From an uncultured Beijerinckiaceae bacterium (lineage in GTDB: Bacteria > Pseudomonadota > Alphaproteobacteria > Rhizobiales > Beijerinckiaceae), in assembly GCA_937863205.1 (NCBI GenBank), contig CALMGA010000257.1:1-36521 (forward strand): a DNA stretch of 36,521 bases, read 5' to 3'. Made by a program: the position numbers and the translations under genes. Within the stretch, counting starts at the first letter, position 1. Each line of letters starts with the position of its first letter. Below the pieces are notes generated by a model. The model worked only from the letters and a program-made list of their open reading frames with translations. It did not search any database and was not told the origin of the DNA. Positions 1-9,617 of this stretch are shown here, piece by piece.

Positions 1-55
1 CGCCGATCACGCCGCCGCTCCAGTCATCCCGCGCGTCATTCCGCGCAGGAGGCAT
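1..55 (-). CDS. Possible 5' end of a gene leaving the window on the left
   Basis: Reading leftward from an ATG at 55-53, the frame stays open to the window edge and gives about 18 residues starting MPPARNDARDDWSGGVIG. No clear ribosome binding site precedes it, and 18 codons are too few to recognise a family. If real, the gene is divergent from the histidine kinase at 320 and the two share the 56-319 intergenic region. It could equally be chance open frame in GC-rich DNA. Confidence 0.2.
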   Translation of the reverse strand, partial: MPPARNDARDDWSGGVIG

Positions 56-179
56 AGGGTAAACGGCCCTGCTGGGGGCAGATACCCGGCGGACGGGATC
101 GGCGCGGGGCAAACGGGCAACCTTTGTTAAACTCCTGATCCCGCGCATCCGCCGGGCAGTGAAACACCCCCGTCATGGG

Positions 180-204
180 GGAACGATCCAGCCGACGCAA
201 GGTT
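180..204 (+). promoter_or_regulatory. Imperfect EcfG-type (general stress sigma) promoter candidate
   Basis: GGAAC at 180-184 is followed after 16 bases by GGTT at 201-204. The alphaproteobacterial EcfG consensus is GGAAC-N16/17-CGTT, so there is one mismatch in the -10 element. It would start transcription about 105 bases upstream of the HWE kinase GTG at 320. Two perfect matches elsewhere in the window make it worth recording, but one match in GC-rich DNA is weak evidence. Confidence 0.3.
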
Positions 205-319
205 TGCGCGGCGCTGACCGACGACGGCGGGGACGCTTGTCTTTCCGTTGGACGGCGGTATGTGAAAACACACAGGAAGCCAACGGTCGTGTGTCGCAGC
301 GTTTGCGCGGGAGATAAGT

Positions 320-1807
320 GTGGCTGCGAACGATGTTCCTGATTTCGAAGCCATCTTCCGCTCGACCCCGACCCCGCTGGCGGTTGTTTCGCCCCAGGGC
401 CTGATCGTCGCCGCCAACGATTGCTACGGCGAGATCGTCGGGCAGCCGCGCGAAGCGATAGCCGGGCGCGACCTGTTCGAGGTGCTGCCCTCGTCGGGCG
501 AGTCGGCGGCCTCGCTCCGCGACGCGCTGAGCCGGGTGTTCGCTTCGGGAAAGACGGAGTTCCTTCCGCTCCTGCACCACGGCCTGTCGCCCGACGCCGG
601 CAAGACGCCGAGCGGGCGCTATTGGAGTTGCTCGCACGCGGCGATCCGCGACTGCCACGGCCAGATCGCCTACGTCCTGCAGCACGCCCAGGACATCACG
701 GACATGCATCTGGGCCTGCACGGCGGCGAGGCCCGCGACGCCAGCTCTCCCGACGCGGAGGAGTTCGGCACCTCGGTGCTGAATCGTGCCAAGCGCGTTC
801 AGGCCCTCAACGCCTCGCTGCTGGCCGAAACGGGCGAGCTGCGCAACCTGTTCATGCGGGCGCCAAGCTTCATGTGCCTGCTGCGCGGGCCGGACTATCG
901 CGTCGAACTGGCCAACTCCGCCTTTTCCGATCTCGTCGGGCAGCGCCGGTTGACCGGGCGCACCTTCCGCGAGGCGGTCCCGGAAGTCGACGGGCAGCTC
1001 TACCTCGATCTTCTCGACAAGGTGTTCCGCAGCGGCGAGCCTTTCGTCGGCAAGCAGATGCGGGCGGAGTTCGAGCGCACCCCCGGCCGCGGGCCGGAGG
1101 AGGTGTTCATCTCCTTCGTGTTCCAGCCGATCCTGGACGACGAGGGCAAGGTGCTCGCCATCTTCATCGACGGCAACGACGTCACCGACCACGTCCGGGC
1201 GGAAAAGGCGCAGGCGCTGCTGGTGCGCGAGTTGCACCACCGCGTGCGCAACACGCTGGCCACCGTGCAGGGCGTGATGAACTCCACCGCGCGCACCGCC
1301 GAAAGCATCGAAGACTATCAGTGGGCCTTTTCCGGCCGCATCTCGTCGCTGGCGCGCACCCATTCGCTGCTCACCGAGGAAATCCAGCAGTTCGTGTCCT
1401 TCCCCCACCTTCTGCGCCAGGAGATCGGCGCCTATGCCGAGGGCGCGCCGGACCGGGTGGTGCTGGAAGGACCCGACGTCGAGCTGCCCTCGCAGCTCGC
1501 CGTGCCCTTGGGCATGACGATCCACGAGCTGAGCACCAACGCCTACCGGCACGGCGCCCTCAGCGCCCCCGACGGCCGCGTGATGGTGAGCTGGAGCGTG
1601 AAGCCGGCCAAGGAGAAGCGCATCCTGGCCTGCCGCTGGATCGAGACGGGCGGGCCGCCGGTGACGCCGCCCTCGCGCCATGGCTTCGGCTCGATGATCC
1701 TGACCCGCGTGCTGACGCAGCAGATCGGGGCCAAGGTCGACGCTTGCTACGCGCCCGGCGGCTTCGAACTGCGAGCCGACATCCCCCTCGTGATCGAGCG
1801 GGTTTGA
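320..1807 (+). CDS. PAS-domain HWE-family sensor histidine kinase
   Basis: Cytoplasmic sensor kinase of 495 residues with no transmembrane segment. Two PAS-like regions lie at about residues 8-130 and 170-295, followed by an HWE-type kinase core. The phospho-acceptor His sits in RELHHRVRNTLATVQG near residue 306, the N-box is HELSTNAYRHGA, the diagnostic W-x-E is in CRWIETGG and the glycine-rich box is GFGSMIL. Translation starts at a GTG, and the next gene (tkt) begins 158 bases after the stop. No response regulator is adjacent, so it is an orphan kinase. Kinases of the HWE and related HisKA_2 families in alphaproteobacteria often signal to single-domain regulators or to PhyR in the general stress response; that role here is inference, helped slightly by the EcfG-like sequence upstream. 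The ligand of the PAS regions cannot be read from sequence; they show no obvious LOV cysteine motif. Confidence 0.9.
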   Translation: MAANDVPDFEAIFRSTPTPLAVVSPQGLIVAANDCYGEIVGQPREAIAGRDLFEVLPSSGESAASLRDALSRVFASGKTEFLPLLHHGLSPDAGKTPSGRYWSCSHAAIRDCHGQIAYVLQHAQDITDMHLGLHGGEARDASSPDAEEFGTSVLNRAKRVQALNASLLAETGELRNLFMRAPSFMCLLRGPDYRVELANSAFSDLVGQRRLTGRTFREAVPEVDGQLYLDLLDKVFRSGEPFVGKQMRAEFERTPGRGPEEVFISFVFQPILDDEGKVLAIFIDGNDVTDHVRAEKAQALLVRELHHRVRNTLATVQGVMNSTARTAESIEDYQWAFSGRISSLARTHSLLTEEIQQFVSFPHLLRQEIGAYAEGAPDRVVLEGPDVELPSQLAVPLGMTIHELSTNAYRHGALSAPDGRVMVSWSVKPAKEKRILACRWIETGGPPVTPPSRHGFGSMILTRVLTQQIGAKVDACYAPGGFELRADIPLVIERV

Positions 1808-1965
1808 TGCCCGACCAGCGGCTCGCCGAGCTTGCGGCGGACCGGAGCCCGGGCGGCCGCGCCCATTCCGGTATGAGACTCGCAAGGCCGGCGTCGAGAT
1901 GGGCACGATCGCTTAACCCCCGGCGCAACCGTTCAACTGCGTGAGCAGAAACCAGGGACATCGAC

Positions 1966-4035
<2,070 letters not shown>

Positions 4036-4084
4036 GCCCGCCGCAAGCCAGCAGGCTGGCTGAACCGTCACGAAGGAGGCGTCA

Positions 4085-5080
4085 ATGCAGCTCGGTATTA
4101 TCGGTCTGGGCCGGATGGGCGGCAACATCGCCCGCCGCCTGAAGAAGCACGGTCACGAGATGATCGTGTTCGATCTCGACCAGAAGACTGTCGGGAAGCT
4201 CGCCGGCGAGGGCATGACGGGGGCATCAAGCCTCCACGACATGATCACCAAGATGGAGGCGCCGCGCTCGATCTGGGTGATGCTGCCCTCGGGCAAGATC
4301 ACCGAGGACACCATCGCCGATCTCGCCGAGCACCTTGAACCGGGCGACACGGTGATCGACGGCGGCAACAGCTTCTACAAGGACGACATCCGCCGCGCCA
4401 AGGTGCTGGAGCAGAAGAAGCTGCACTACATCGACGTCGGCACATCGGGCGGCGTGTGGGGCCTGGAGCGCGGCTACTGCATGATGATCGGCGGCGACGA
4501 CGAGGCGGTCGGTCGCATCGACCCGATCCTCAAGGCGCTGGCGCCGGGCGTGGGCGAGATCGAGAAGACGCCGGGCCGCGGCGGGCACAACCCGACGGCG
4601 GAACTCGGCTACCTCCACTGCGGCCCGGCCGGTGCCGGGCACTTCGTCAAGATGATCCACAACGGCATCGAGTACGGCATGATGCAGGCCTATGCCGAGG
4701 GCTTCGACATCATGCGCACCAAGAACTCGCCGCTGCTGGCGGAGGATCAGCGCTTCGACCTCAAGCTCGCCGACATCGCCGAAGTGTGGCGGCGCGGGTC
4801 CGTGGTCTCGTCCTGGCTGCTCGACCTCACCGCCATCGCGCTGGCCGAGAACGAAACCCTCGACAAATATTCGGGCAATGTTTCCGATTCCGGCGAAGGG
4901 CGCTGGACCGTCGAGGCGGCGATCGAAGAGGCCGTGCCGGCGGAAGTGCTGTCAGCCGCCCTCTACGCCCGCTTCCGCTCGCGGCAGAGCCACACCTATG
5001 GCGAGAAGCTGCTGTCGGCGATGCGCTTCCAGTTCGGCGGCCACCTCGAACTCAACAACAACGTGACCGAGAAGTCGTGA
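4085..5080 (+). CDS. gnd: 6-phosphogluconate dehydrogenase, decarboxylating, short NAD-type
   Basis: Oxidatively decarboxylates 6-phosphogluconate to ribulose-5-phosphate. At 331 residues it belongs to the short form (YqeC/GndA-like), not the roughly 470-residue form. The Rossmann glycine motif [12 protein letters not shown] spans residues 7-18. The second strand ends VFDLD with Asp30, where the long NADP enzymes carry Asn followed by Arg-Thr; an acid at this point normally selects [12 protein letters not shown] and the catalytic-site stretch [15 protein letters not shown] are both present. A strong GAAGGAGG precedes the ATG. It sits between tkt and zwf. Substrate and reaction are well supported; the NAD preference is inferred from one residue position. 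Confidence 0.94.
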   Translation: MQLGIIGLGRMGGNIARRLKKHGHEMIVFDLDQKTVGKLAGEGMTGASSLHDMITKMEAPRSIWVMLPSGKITEDTIADLAEHLEPGDTVIDGGNSFYKDDIRRAKVLEQKKLHYIDVGTSGGVWGLERGYCMMIGGDDEAVGRIDPILKALAPGVGEIEKTPGRGGHNPTAELGYLHCGPAGAGHFVKMIHNGIEYGMMQAYAEGFDIMRTKNSPLLAEDQRFDLKLADIAEVWRRGSVVSSWLLDLTAIALAENETLDKYSGNVSDSGEGRWTVEAAIEEAVPAEVLSAALYARFRSRQSHTYGEKLLSAMRFQFGGHLELNNNVTEKS

Positions 5081-5137
5081 CGCGCGATCCTTGACGCTCA
5101 GGCGTCGGCCGCCCTGGCCGTCCGGCAGTGAGGTTTC

Positions 5138-6685
5138 ATGAACGAACGGCCCTTCGAAGCGACCGACCCGCAGCGCGGCACCGCCGTCGCGCCGCCCTGC
5201 GTCATCGTGATCTTCGGCGCGTCGGGCGATCTCACCCGCCGCCTGCTGATGCCGGCGATCTACAACCTCCTCAACGAACGGCTGCTCGACGAGGATTTCC
5301 AGATCCTCGGCATCAATCGCGGCGAGGGGAGCGACGAGCAGTTCGCCGCCGACCTCGTGGATGCGATGACCGCCATCATCGAGGCGGGCGGCGAAGCCGG
5401 GCGCGAGCGGGTCGACGACTGCGCCAAGGACTGGCTTCGGGCGCGCATCCGCCACCTGCGCGGCGATGTCACCGACGAGTCCGTCTTCGCCGACCTCCGC
5501 GCCAAGCTCGACGAGATGCTGGATGGCAAGGCGCACCGCAACGCGGTGTTCTACCTCGCCACCGCGCCGCAGTTCTTCGGCCCCGTGGTGGCGGGATTGG
5601 GCAAGGCCGGCCTCCTCAAGGAAGGGGACGGGCAGTTCCGGCGCGTCATCATCGAGAAGCCCTTCGGCACCGACCTCGCTTCGGCCAGGGCGCTGGACGA
5701 GCAGATCCTCGGCGTCCTCGACGAGAGCCAGATCTTCCGCATCGACCACTTCCTGGGCAAGGAAACGGTGCAGAACATCATGGTCCTGCGCTTCGCGAAC
5801 TTCATGTTCGAGCCGATCTGGAACCGCGACCACATCGACCACGTGCAGATCACCGCCGCCGAAACGGTGGGGGTGGAAGCGCGCGGCAAGTTCTACGACC
5901 GCACCGGCGCCCTGCGCGACATGGTGCCCAACCACATGTTCCAGCTGCTGGCGATGATGACGATGGAGGCGCCGAACTCCTTCGACGCCGACGCCATCCG
6001 CGCGGAAAAGGCCAAGGTGATCGAGGCCATCCGGCGCTTCAGCCCGGCGGAGGCGAGCCGCAACGCGATCCGCGGCCAGTACGTCTTCGGCGAGGTCAAG
6101 GGAAAGCCGGTGCAGGCCTACCGGCAGTCGCCCGACGTCGACACCCGCAGCCGCACGGAAACCTATATCGCCCTCAAGCTTTTCATCGACAACTGGCGCT
6201 GGGCCGACGTGCCCTTCTACATCCGCACGGGCAAGGCGATGGCGACGCGCAAGACGGAAGTTGCGATCCAGTTCAAGAAGGCGCCGGGCGTGCTGTTCCG
6301 CAACCTCGACGAGGGCCAGCTCGCCAATTCGCGGATGGTGTTCCGCATCCAGCCCGACGAGGGCATCACCATGCGCTTTTCCGCCAAGGAGCCGGGCCGC
6401 AAGATCAAGCTCTCCGACGTCAACATGAACTTCCGCTACGCCGATTACTTCAAGTCGGCGCCGTCCACCGGCTACGAGACCTTGATCTACGACTGCCTGA
6501 TCGGCGATGCCACCTTGTTCCAGCGGGCCGACAACGTCGAGGCCGGCTGGGCGGTGGTGCAACCGCTGCTCGACGCGTGGGCGCAGGGTCAGGACACCGT
6601 GCACTGGTACGAAGCCGGCTCGGCCGGGCCGACCGAGGCCGACGAGCTCCTCGCCCGCGACGGGCGCCGCTGGCTGGCGCTGTGA
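5138..6685 (+). CDS. zwf: Glucose-6-phosphate 1-dehydrogenase
   Basis: Oxidises glucose-6-phosphate to 6-phosphogluconolactone, the entry to the oxidative pentose phosphate and Entner-Doudoroff routes. The protein has 515 residues, normal for bacteria. The dinucleotide motif IFGASGDLTRRLL lies near residue 24, and the active-site signature RIDHFLGKE near residue 201 contains the catalytic His. The conserved EKPFGTDL motif and a C-terminal FRYADYF/GYETLIYDCLIGD substrate region are also present. GAGG lies just upstream of the ATG at 5138, 57 bases after the gnd stop. The following phosphatase starts only 22 bases after the zwf stop. The pathway product is handled by pgl three genes downstream, so the operon supplies both steps plus gnd. 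Confidence 0.97.
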   Translation: MNERPFEATDPQRGTAVAPPCVIVIFGASGDLTRRLLMPAIYNLLNERLLDEDFQILGINRGEGSDEQFAADLVDAMTAIIEAGGEAGRERVDDCAKDWLRARIRHLRGDVTDESVFADLRAKLDEMLDGKAHRNAVFYLATAPQFFGPVVAGLGKAGLLKEGDGQFRRVIIEKPFGTDLASARALDEQILGVLDESQIFRIDHFLGKETVQNIMVLRFANFMFEPIWNRDHIDHVQITAAETVGVEARGKFYDRTGALRDMVPNHMFQLLAMMTMEAPNSFDADAIRAEKAKVIEAIRRFSPAEASRNAIRGQYVFGEVKGKPVQAYRQSPDVDTRSRTETYIALKLFIDNWRWADVPFYIRTGKAMATRKTEVAIQFKKAPGVLFRNLDEGQLANSRMVFRIQPDEGITMRFSAKEPGRKIKLSDVNMNFRYADYFKSAPSTGYETLIYDCLIGDATLFQRADNVEAGWAVVQPLLDAWAQGQDTVHWYEAGSAGPTEADELLARDGRRWLAL

Positions 6686-6707
6686 GGACCGCCCGGAGTC
6701 CGGCTCG

Positions 6708-7586
6708 TTGACGAAGGATGCGGACGGCGGGCGCATCTCGCTGCTGGTGTCCGACGTCGACGGCACCCTCGTCACGACCGACAAGCGGCTGATGCCCGCG
6801 GTGGTGGCGGCGGCCGCCGAGCTTGCCGCGGCGGGCGTGCGACTGTCGCTGGTGTCGAGCCGCCCGCCGATGGGCTTCGCGTCGCTGCGCAAGGCGCTGC
6901 AGCTGACGGCCCCGCTCGGTGCCTTCAACGGCGGCGCGATCCTCGACCGCGACGGCGGCGTGGTCGAAAGCACGCCCGTGCCGGCCGGCGACGCCCGCCT
7001 CGCCCTCGATGCTTTCGCCGAGTTCGGCCTCGACGGCTGGCTGTTCACCCTCGATCGCTGGCATGTGACCGACCCCGACGGCGCGCTGGTGCCGAAGGAG
7101 AAGTTGACGATCTCCGCCGAACCGACGGTGGTCGCCTCCTTCGATGGGCTCCTGGACCAAGTCGGCAAGCTCGTCGGCTCGTCGCACGACCATGCGGCGG
7201 TGGCGGCCTGCGAGGCGGCCCTTGCCCGGCGGCTCGGGCCTGGGACCGTGGCCAAGCGCTCGCAACCCTACTACGTCGATGTCACCCCCGCCGGCTTCGA
7301 CAAAGGGGTCGCCGCCCGCCGCATCGCGGCGCTGCTCGGCGTGCCCATGGACGAGGTTGCCGTGATCGGCGATGCCGCCAACGACCTGCCGATGTTCGCC
7401 GTGGCGGAGCACCGCATCGCGATGGGCAACGGCCTGGATGAGCTGAAGCGGGCGGCGAGCTTCGTGACGGACTCCAACGAGCGGGATGGCTGGGCGATGG
7501 CGGTCACGCGCTATATCCTGCCAAGGGCGGCCGCATCCCGGAGGAGCCGCCCCGAAGCCGCGTCGAGCAAAGGCGTCAGCCCATGA
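6708..7586 (+). CDS. HAD-superfamily (Cof-type, IIB) phosphatase, first of a tandem pair
   Basis: Predicted Mg-dependent phosphatase of 292 residues. HAD motif I is DVDGT (nucleophile Asp16, acid/base Asp18), motif II is VSSRPP, a Lys in the GFDKGVAARR region is motif III and GDAANDLPMF is motif IV. The large inserted cap between motifs II and III is of the C2B type seen in Cof-like sugar phosphatases. I chose the TTG at 6708 because GGAG lies nine bases upstream and it falls just after the zwf stop; the frame is open further upstream but inside zwf. Its stop overlaps the next gene (ATGA at 7583-7586), which implies translational coupling. It is clearly a paralogue of that gene, with matching motifs and the shared SQPYYxDVT stretch. 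Substrate is unknown; by position, a phosphorylated sugar or sugar acid is plausible. Confidence 0.88.
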   Translation: MTKDADGGRISLLVSDVDGTLVTTDKRLMPAVVAAAAELAAAGVRLSLVSSRPPMGFASLRKALQLTAPLGAFNGGAILDRDGGVVESTPVPAGDARLALDAFAEFGLDGWLFTLDRWHVTDPDGALVPKEKLTISAEPTVVASFDGLLDQVGKLVGSSHDHAAVAACEAALARRLGPGTVAKRSQPYYVDVTPAGFDKGVAARRIAALLGVPMDEVAVIGDAANDLPMFAVAEHRIAMGNGLDELKRAASFVTDSNERDGWAMAVTRYILPRAAASRRSRPEAASSKGVSP

Positions 7587-8410
7587 AGCGCGATCCCGCC
7601 AAGATTTCCCTGTTGCTCGCCGATGTCGACGGCACGCTCGTCACCCATCAGAAGGTGCTGACCGAGCGGGCGAAGAAGGCGGTCGCCGACCTCAAGGCGG
7701 CCGGCATCCGCTTCGCCATCACCAGCGGGCGCCCGCCCAAGGGCATGGAGATGGTGATCGGTCCGCTCGCCGTCGACACGCCGGTTGCCGGCTTCAACGG
7801 CGGCCTGTTCACCTCGCCCGACCTCAAGCCGATCGAGGAGCGCAAGGTGCCGCGCGACATCGCCGTCGCCGTGATGAAGATGATCGCCGACGAGGGCCTT
7901 GACGCCTGGCTCTACGCCGGCAACGACTGGTTCATCCACAACGCCGACGCGCCTCACGTCGCCCGCGAGCAGAAGACGGTGCAGTTCCCGCCGAAGGTCG
8001 TGAGCGACTTCTCCGACAAGCTCGGCGATGCGGTGAAGATCGTCGGCGTAAGCGACGACCACGATACGATCGCCAAATGCGCGCGGCATGTGCAGGACAC
8101 GTTCGGCGCGCGCGTCACGGCGGCGCTGTCGCAGCCGTACTACCTCGACGTCACCCACCCCAAGGCCAACAAGGGGGCGGTGGTGGAAGAGCTGGCGCGG
8201 ACGCTCGGCATCCCGGCCGACGAGATCGCCACCATTGGCGACATGCCCAACGACGTCACCATGTTCAAGGCGGGCGGCTTCGCCATCGCGATGGGCAATG
8301 CCGACGACGAGGTGAAGGGGCAGGCCGACGCGGTGACGGAAGATTGCGACAGCGAGGGCTTCGCCATCGCGGTCGAGCGGTATGTGTTGCCGAAGGGACG
8401 AGCGTCATGA
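7583..8410 (+). CDS. HAD-superfamily (Cof-type, IIB) phosphatase, second of a tandem pair
   Basis: Predicted phosphatase of 275 residues. Motif I is DVDGT (Asp14 and Asp16), motif II TSGRPPKGM, the motif III Lys is in KANKGAVVEEL, and motif IV is GDMPNDVTMF. It aligns end to end with the preceding gene, including FNGG, SQPYYLDVT and the closing RYVLPK/RYILPR, so the pair arose by tandem duplication and then diverged. It overlaps its upstream neighbour by four bases and pgl by four bases (ATGA at 8407-8410). This tight packing puts it in the same translational unit as Zwf and Pgl. Divergence in the cap suggests different substrates or a heteromer; neither can be shown here. A sucrose- or mannosyl-phosphate phosphatase is an alternative of the same fold, without supporting neighbours. 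Confidence 0.9.
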   Translation: MKRDPAKISLLLADVDGTLVTHQKVLTERAKKAVADLKAAGIRFAITSGRPPKGMEMVIGPLAVDTPVAGFNGGLFTSPDLKPIEERKVPRDIAVAVMKMIADEGLDAWLYAGNDWFIHNADAPHVAREQKTVQFPPKVVSDFSDKLGDAVKIVGVSDDHDTIAKCARHVQDTFGARVTAALSQPYYLDVTHPKANKGAVVEELARTLGIPADEIATIGDMPNDVTMFKAGGFAIAMGNADDEVKGQADAVTEDCDSEGFAIAVERYVLPKGRAS

Positions 8411-9144
8411 GCCAGCCGAGGGTCGAGGTCCGCCCGGACAAGGAGTCGCTATCCGAATGCGTCGCCGATTGGATCGTCGACAGCGTCCAGTCCTCGACCG
8501 GGCCTTTCGCCCTCAACCTGTCGGGCGGCTCCACGCCCAAGCGGCTCTACGAGGTGCTGGGATCCGACATCGTTCGCACCAAGATCGACTGGCAGCGGGT
8601 GCACATCTTCTTCGGCGACGAGCGCTTCGTGCCGCACGACCACCAGGACAGCAACTACGGGATGATCCGCAAGGCGCTGATCTCGCATGTCCCGATCCCG
8701 AACGAGAACGTCCATGCGATCGAGACCGGGTCCGGCACGCCGGCGGAGGCCGCCGCCGCCTACGAGCAAACGCTCAAGACGTTTCTCGGCAAGGACACGC
8801 TCGACATCTGGCGGCCGGTCTTCGCGGTGACGCTGCTGGGCTTGGGCGACGACGGCCACACCGCGTCGCTCTTCCCCGGCACGGCGGCCTTGCAAGAACG
8901 GGAGAAGTGGGTGACGGCGGTGGTCGGCGCCAAGCCCGAGCCGCGCATCACGATGACGTTTCCCGTGCTGGCGTCGAGCCGGGCGGTGATCTTCCTTGTC
9001 GCCGGCGAAGGCAAGAAGACGATGTTGAAGCGTCTCCTCGCCCATGATCCCGGCATTCCCGCCAGCGCCGTCGAGGCGCAGGGCGACCTCATCGTGTTCT
9101 GCGACGAGGCGGCGCTGGACGATCCAGCCTTGGCCAACAGCTAA
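8407..9144 (+). CDS. pgl: 6-phosphogluconolactonase
   Basis: Hydrolyses 6-phosphogluconolactone made by Zwf to 6-phosphogluconate. The protein has 245 residues, typical of the Pgl/NagB-like (DevB) type. The substrate motif NLSGGSTPKRLYE is near residue 38, followed by FFGDERFVP and by GLGDDGHTASLFPG, whose His is the catalytic residue of the family. The ATG at 8407 shares four bases with the preceding HAD gene; longer upstream starts in this frame would lie inside that gene. It is the last gene of the operon: an inverted-repeat element starts eight bases after its stop and a minus-strand gene follows. Confidence 0.95.
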   Translation: MSQPRVEVRPDKESLSECVADWIVDSVQSSTGPFALNLSGGSTPKRLYEVLGSDIVRTKIDWQRVHIFFGDERFVPHDHQDSNYGMIRKALISHVPIPNENVHAIETGSGTPAEAAAAYEQTLKTFLGKDTLDIWRPVFAVTLLGLGDDGHTASLFPGTAALQEREKWVTAVVGAKPEPRITMTFPVLASSRAVIFLVAGEGKKTMLKRLLAHDPGIPASAVEAQGDLIVFCDEAALDDPALANS

Positions 9145-9151
9145 CCTGCCC

Positions 9152-9253
9152 TAGAGCACCGGACTCTCAATGGGATCCGGTCCGATGCTCTAAATCGTTG
9201 TGCCGCATCGGATTTGTCCGAAAACCGCTGCGCACTTTTCGGTCCGATGCTCT
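9152..9253. repeat. Palindromic intergenic repeat element, copy 1 (composite of two hairpins)
   Basis: Two adjacent hairpins follow the pgl operon. The first pairs TAGAGCACCGGAC (9152-9164) with GTCCGATGCTCTA (9180-9192), 12 of 13 positions matching. The second has an outer stem GCATCGGA/TCCGATGC and an inner stem CCGAAAA/TTTTCGG around CCGCTGCGCAC. The same core recurs at 36381-36430 and, more diverged, at 17171-17219 and 26536-26580. It resembles the short palindromic repeats scattered between genes in many Hyphomicrobiales. By position it may end pgl transcription, but no T-run follows. Its outer edge supplies the TAG stop of the minus-strand gene at 9252. Confidence 0.8.
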
Positions 9254-9443
9254 ACGGACGTGTCTGGGCCCGGAACTCGCCTTCCTTCTTCTCGTAGGCA
9301 TCGCCGTCGCGGTAAAGCTCGCGCGTCGCCTGATCGGTGACGGGCGCATTGGCGCGGTTGCGCCTCGTGTTTGCGACCGCGCCGTAGACCATGGCGGCAA
9401 GCAGCACCACCGCGCCGATAATGAAGCCCGCTTCCCAACCCAT
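9252..9443 (-). CDS. Small single-span membrane protein, predicted general stress gene
   Basis: Sixty-three residues. A hydrophobic segment at about residues 6-24 (GFIIGAVVLLAAMVYGAV) is followed by a charged tail rich in Arg, Asp, Glu and Lys, so the tail is probably cytoplasmic. GGAGG stands six bases before the ATG at 9443. A perfect EcfG promoter match lies upstream on the same strand (9498-9474), giving a leader of about 25 bases. The stop codon TAG is contributed by the repeat element at 9152-9253. The gene is transcribed alone, against pgl on one side and away from the CnoX-like gene on the other. I do not recognise the family. Start signal, promoter and protein-like composition together make a real gene likely despite its size. 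Confidence 0.75.
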   Translation of the reverse strand: MGWEAGFIIGAVVLLAAMVYGAVANTRRNRANAPVTDQATRELYRDGDAYEKKEGEFRAQTRP

Positions 9444-9473
9444 ACCCGTCCTCCGAAATTCACCTGCGGTCGC

Positions 9474-9498
9474 AACGGGCGGACCTCATCCTCGTTCC
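9474..9498 (-). promoter_or_regulatory. Perfect EcfG-type general stress promoter
   Basis: On the minus strand, GGAAC (9498-9494) is followed after exactly 16 bases by CGTT (9477-9474). This is the consensus for the alphaproteobacterial general stress sigma factor EcfG. The expected start site lies near 9467, about 25 bases before the ATG of the small membrane protein at 9443. Site and spacing are seen directly; use by EcfG is inferred. Confidence 0.75.
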
Positions 9499-9617
9499 CC
9501 GACGGGCGGCGGGCGCATCAACCCAGGCGGAAGGTGTCGCGGGCGGCGACATTCCCGTTGCGCTCGCGGCGGGGCCAACCCATCTTCCGCGACAACGGCG
9601 AGAGGAAGCTGACGACG

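Noticed and set aside
4952..7255. Long minus-strand frame opposite gnd, zwf and the first HAD gene
   Set aside because: Same mirror effect; Arg/Ala/Gly-rich translation without motifs, spanning three well-supported genes.
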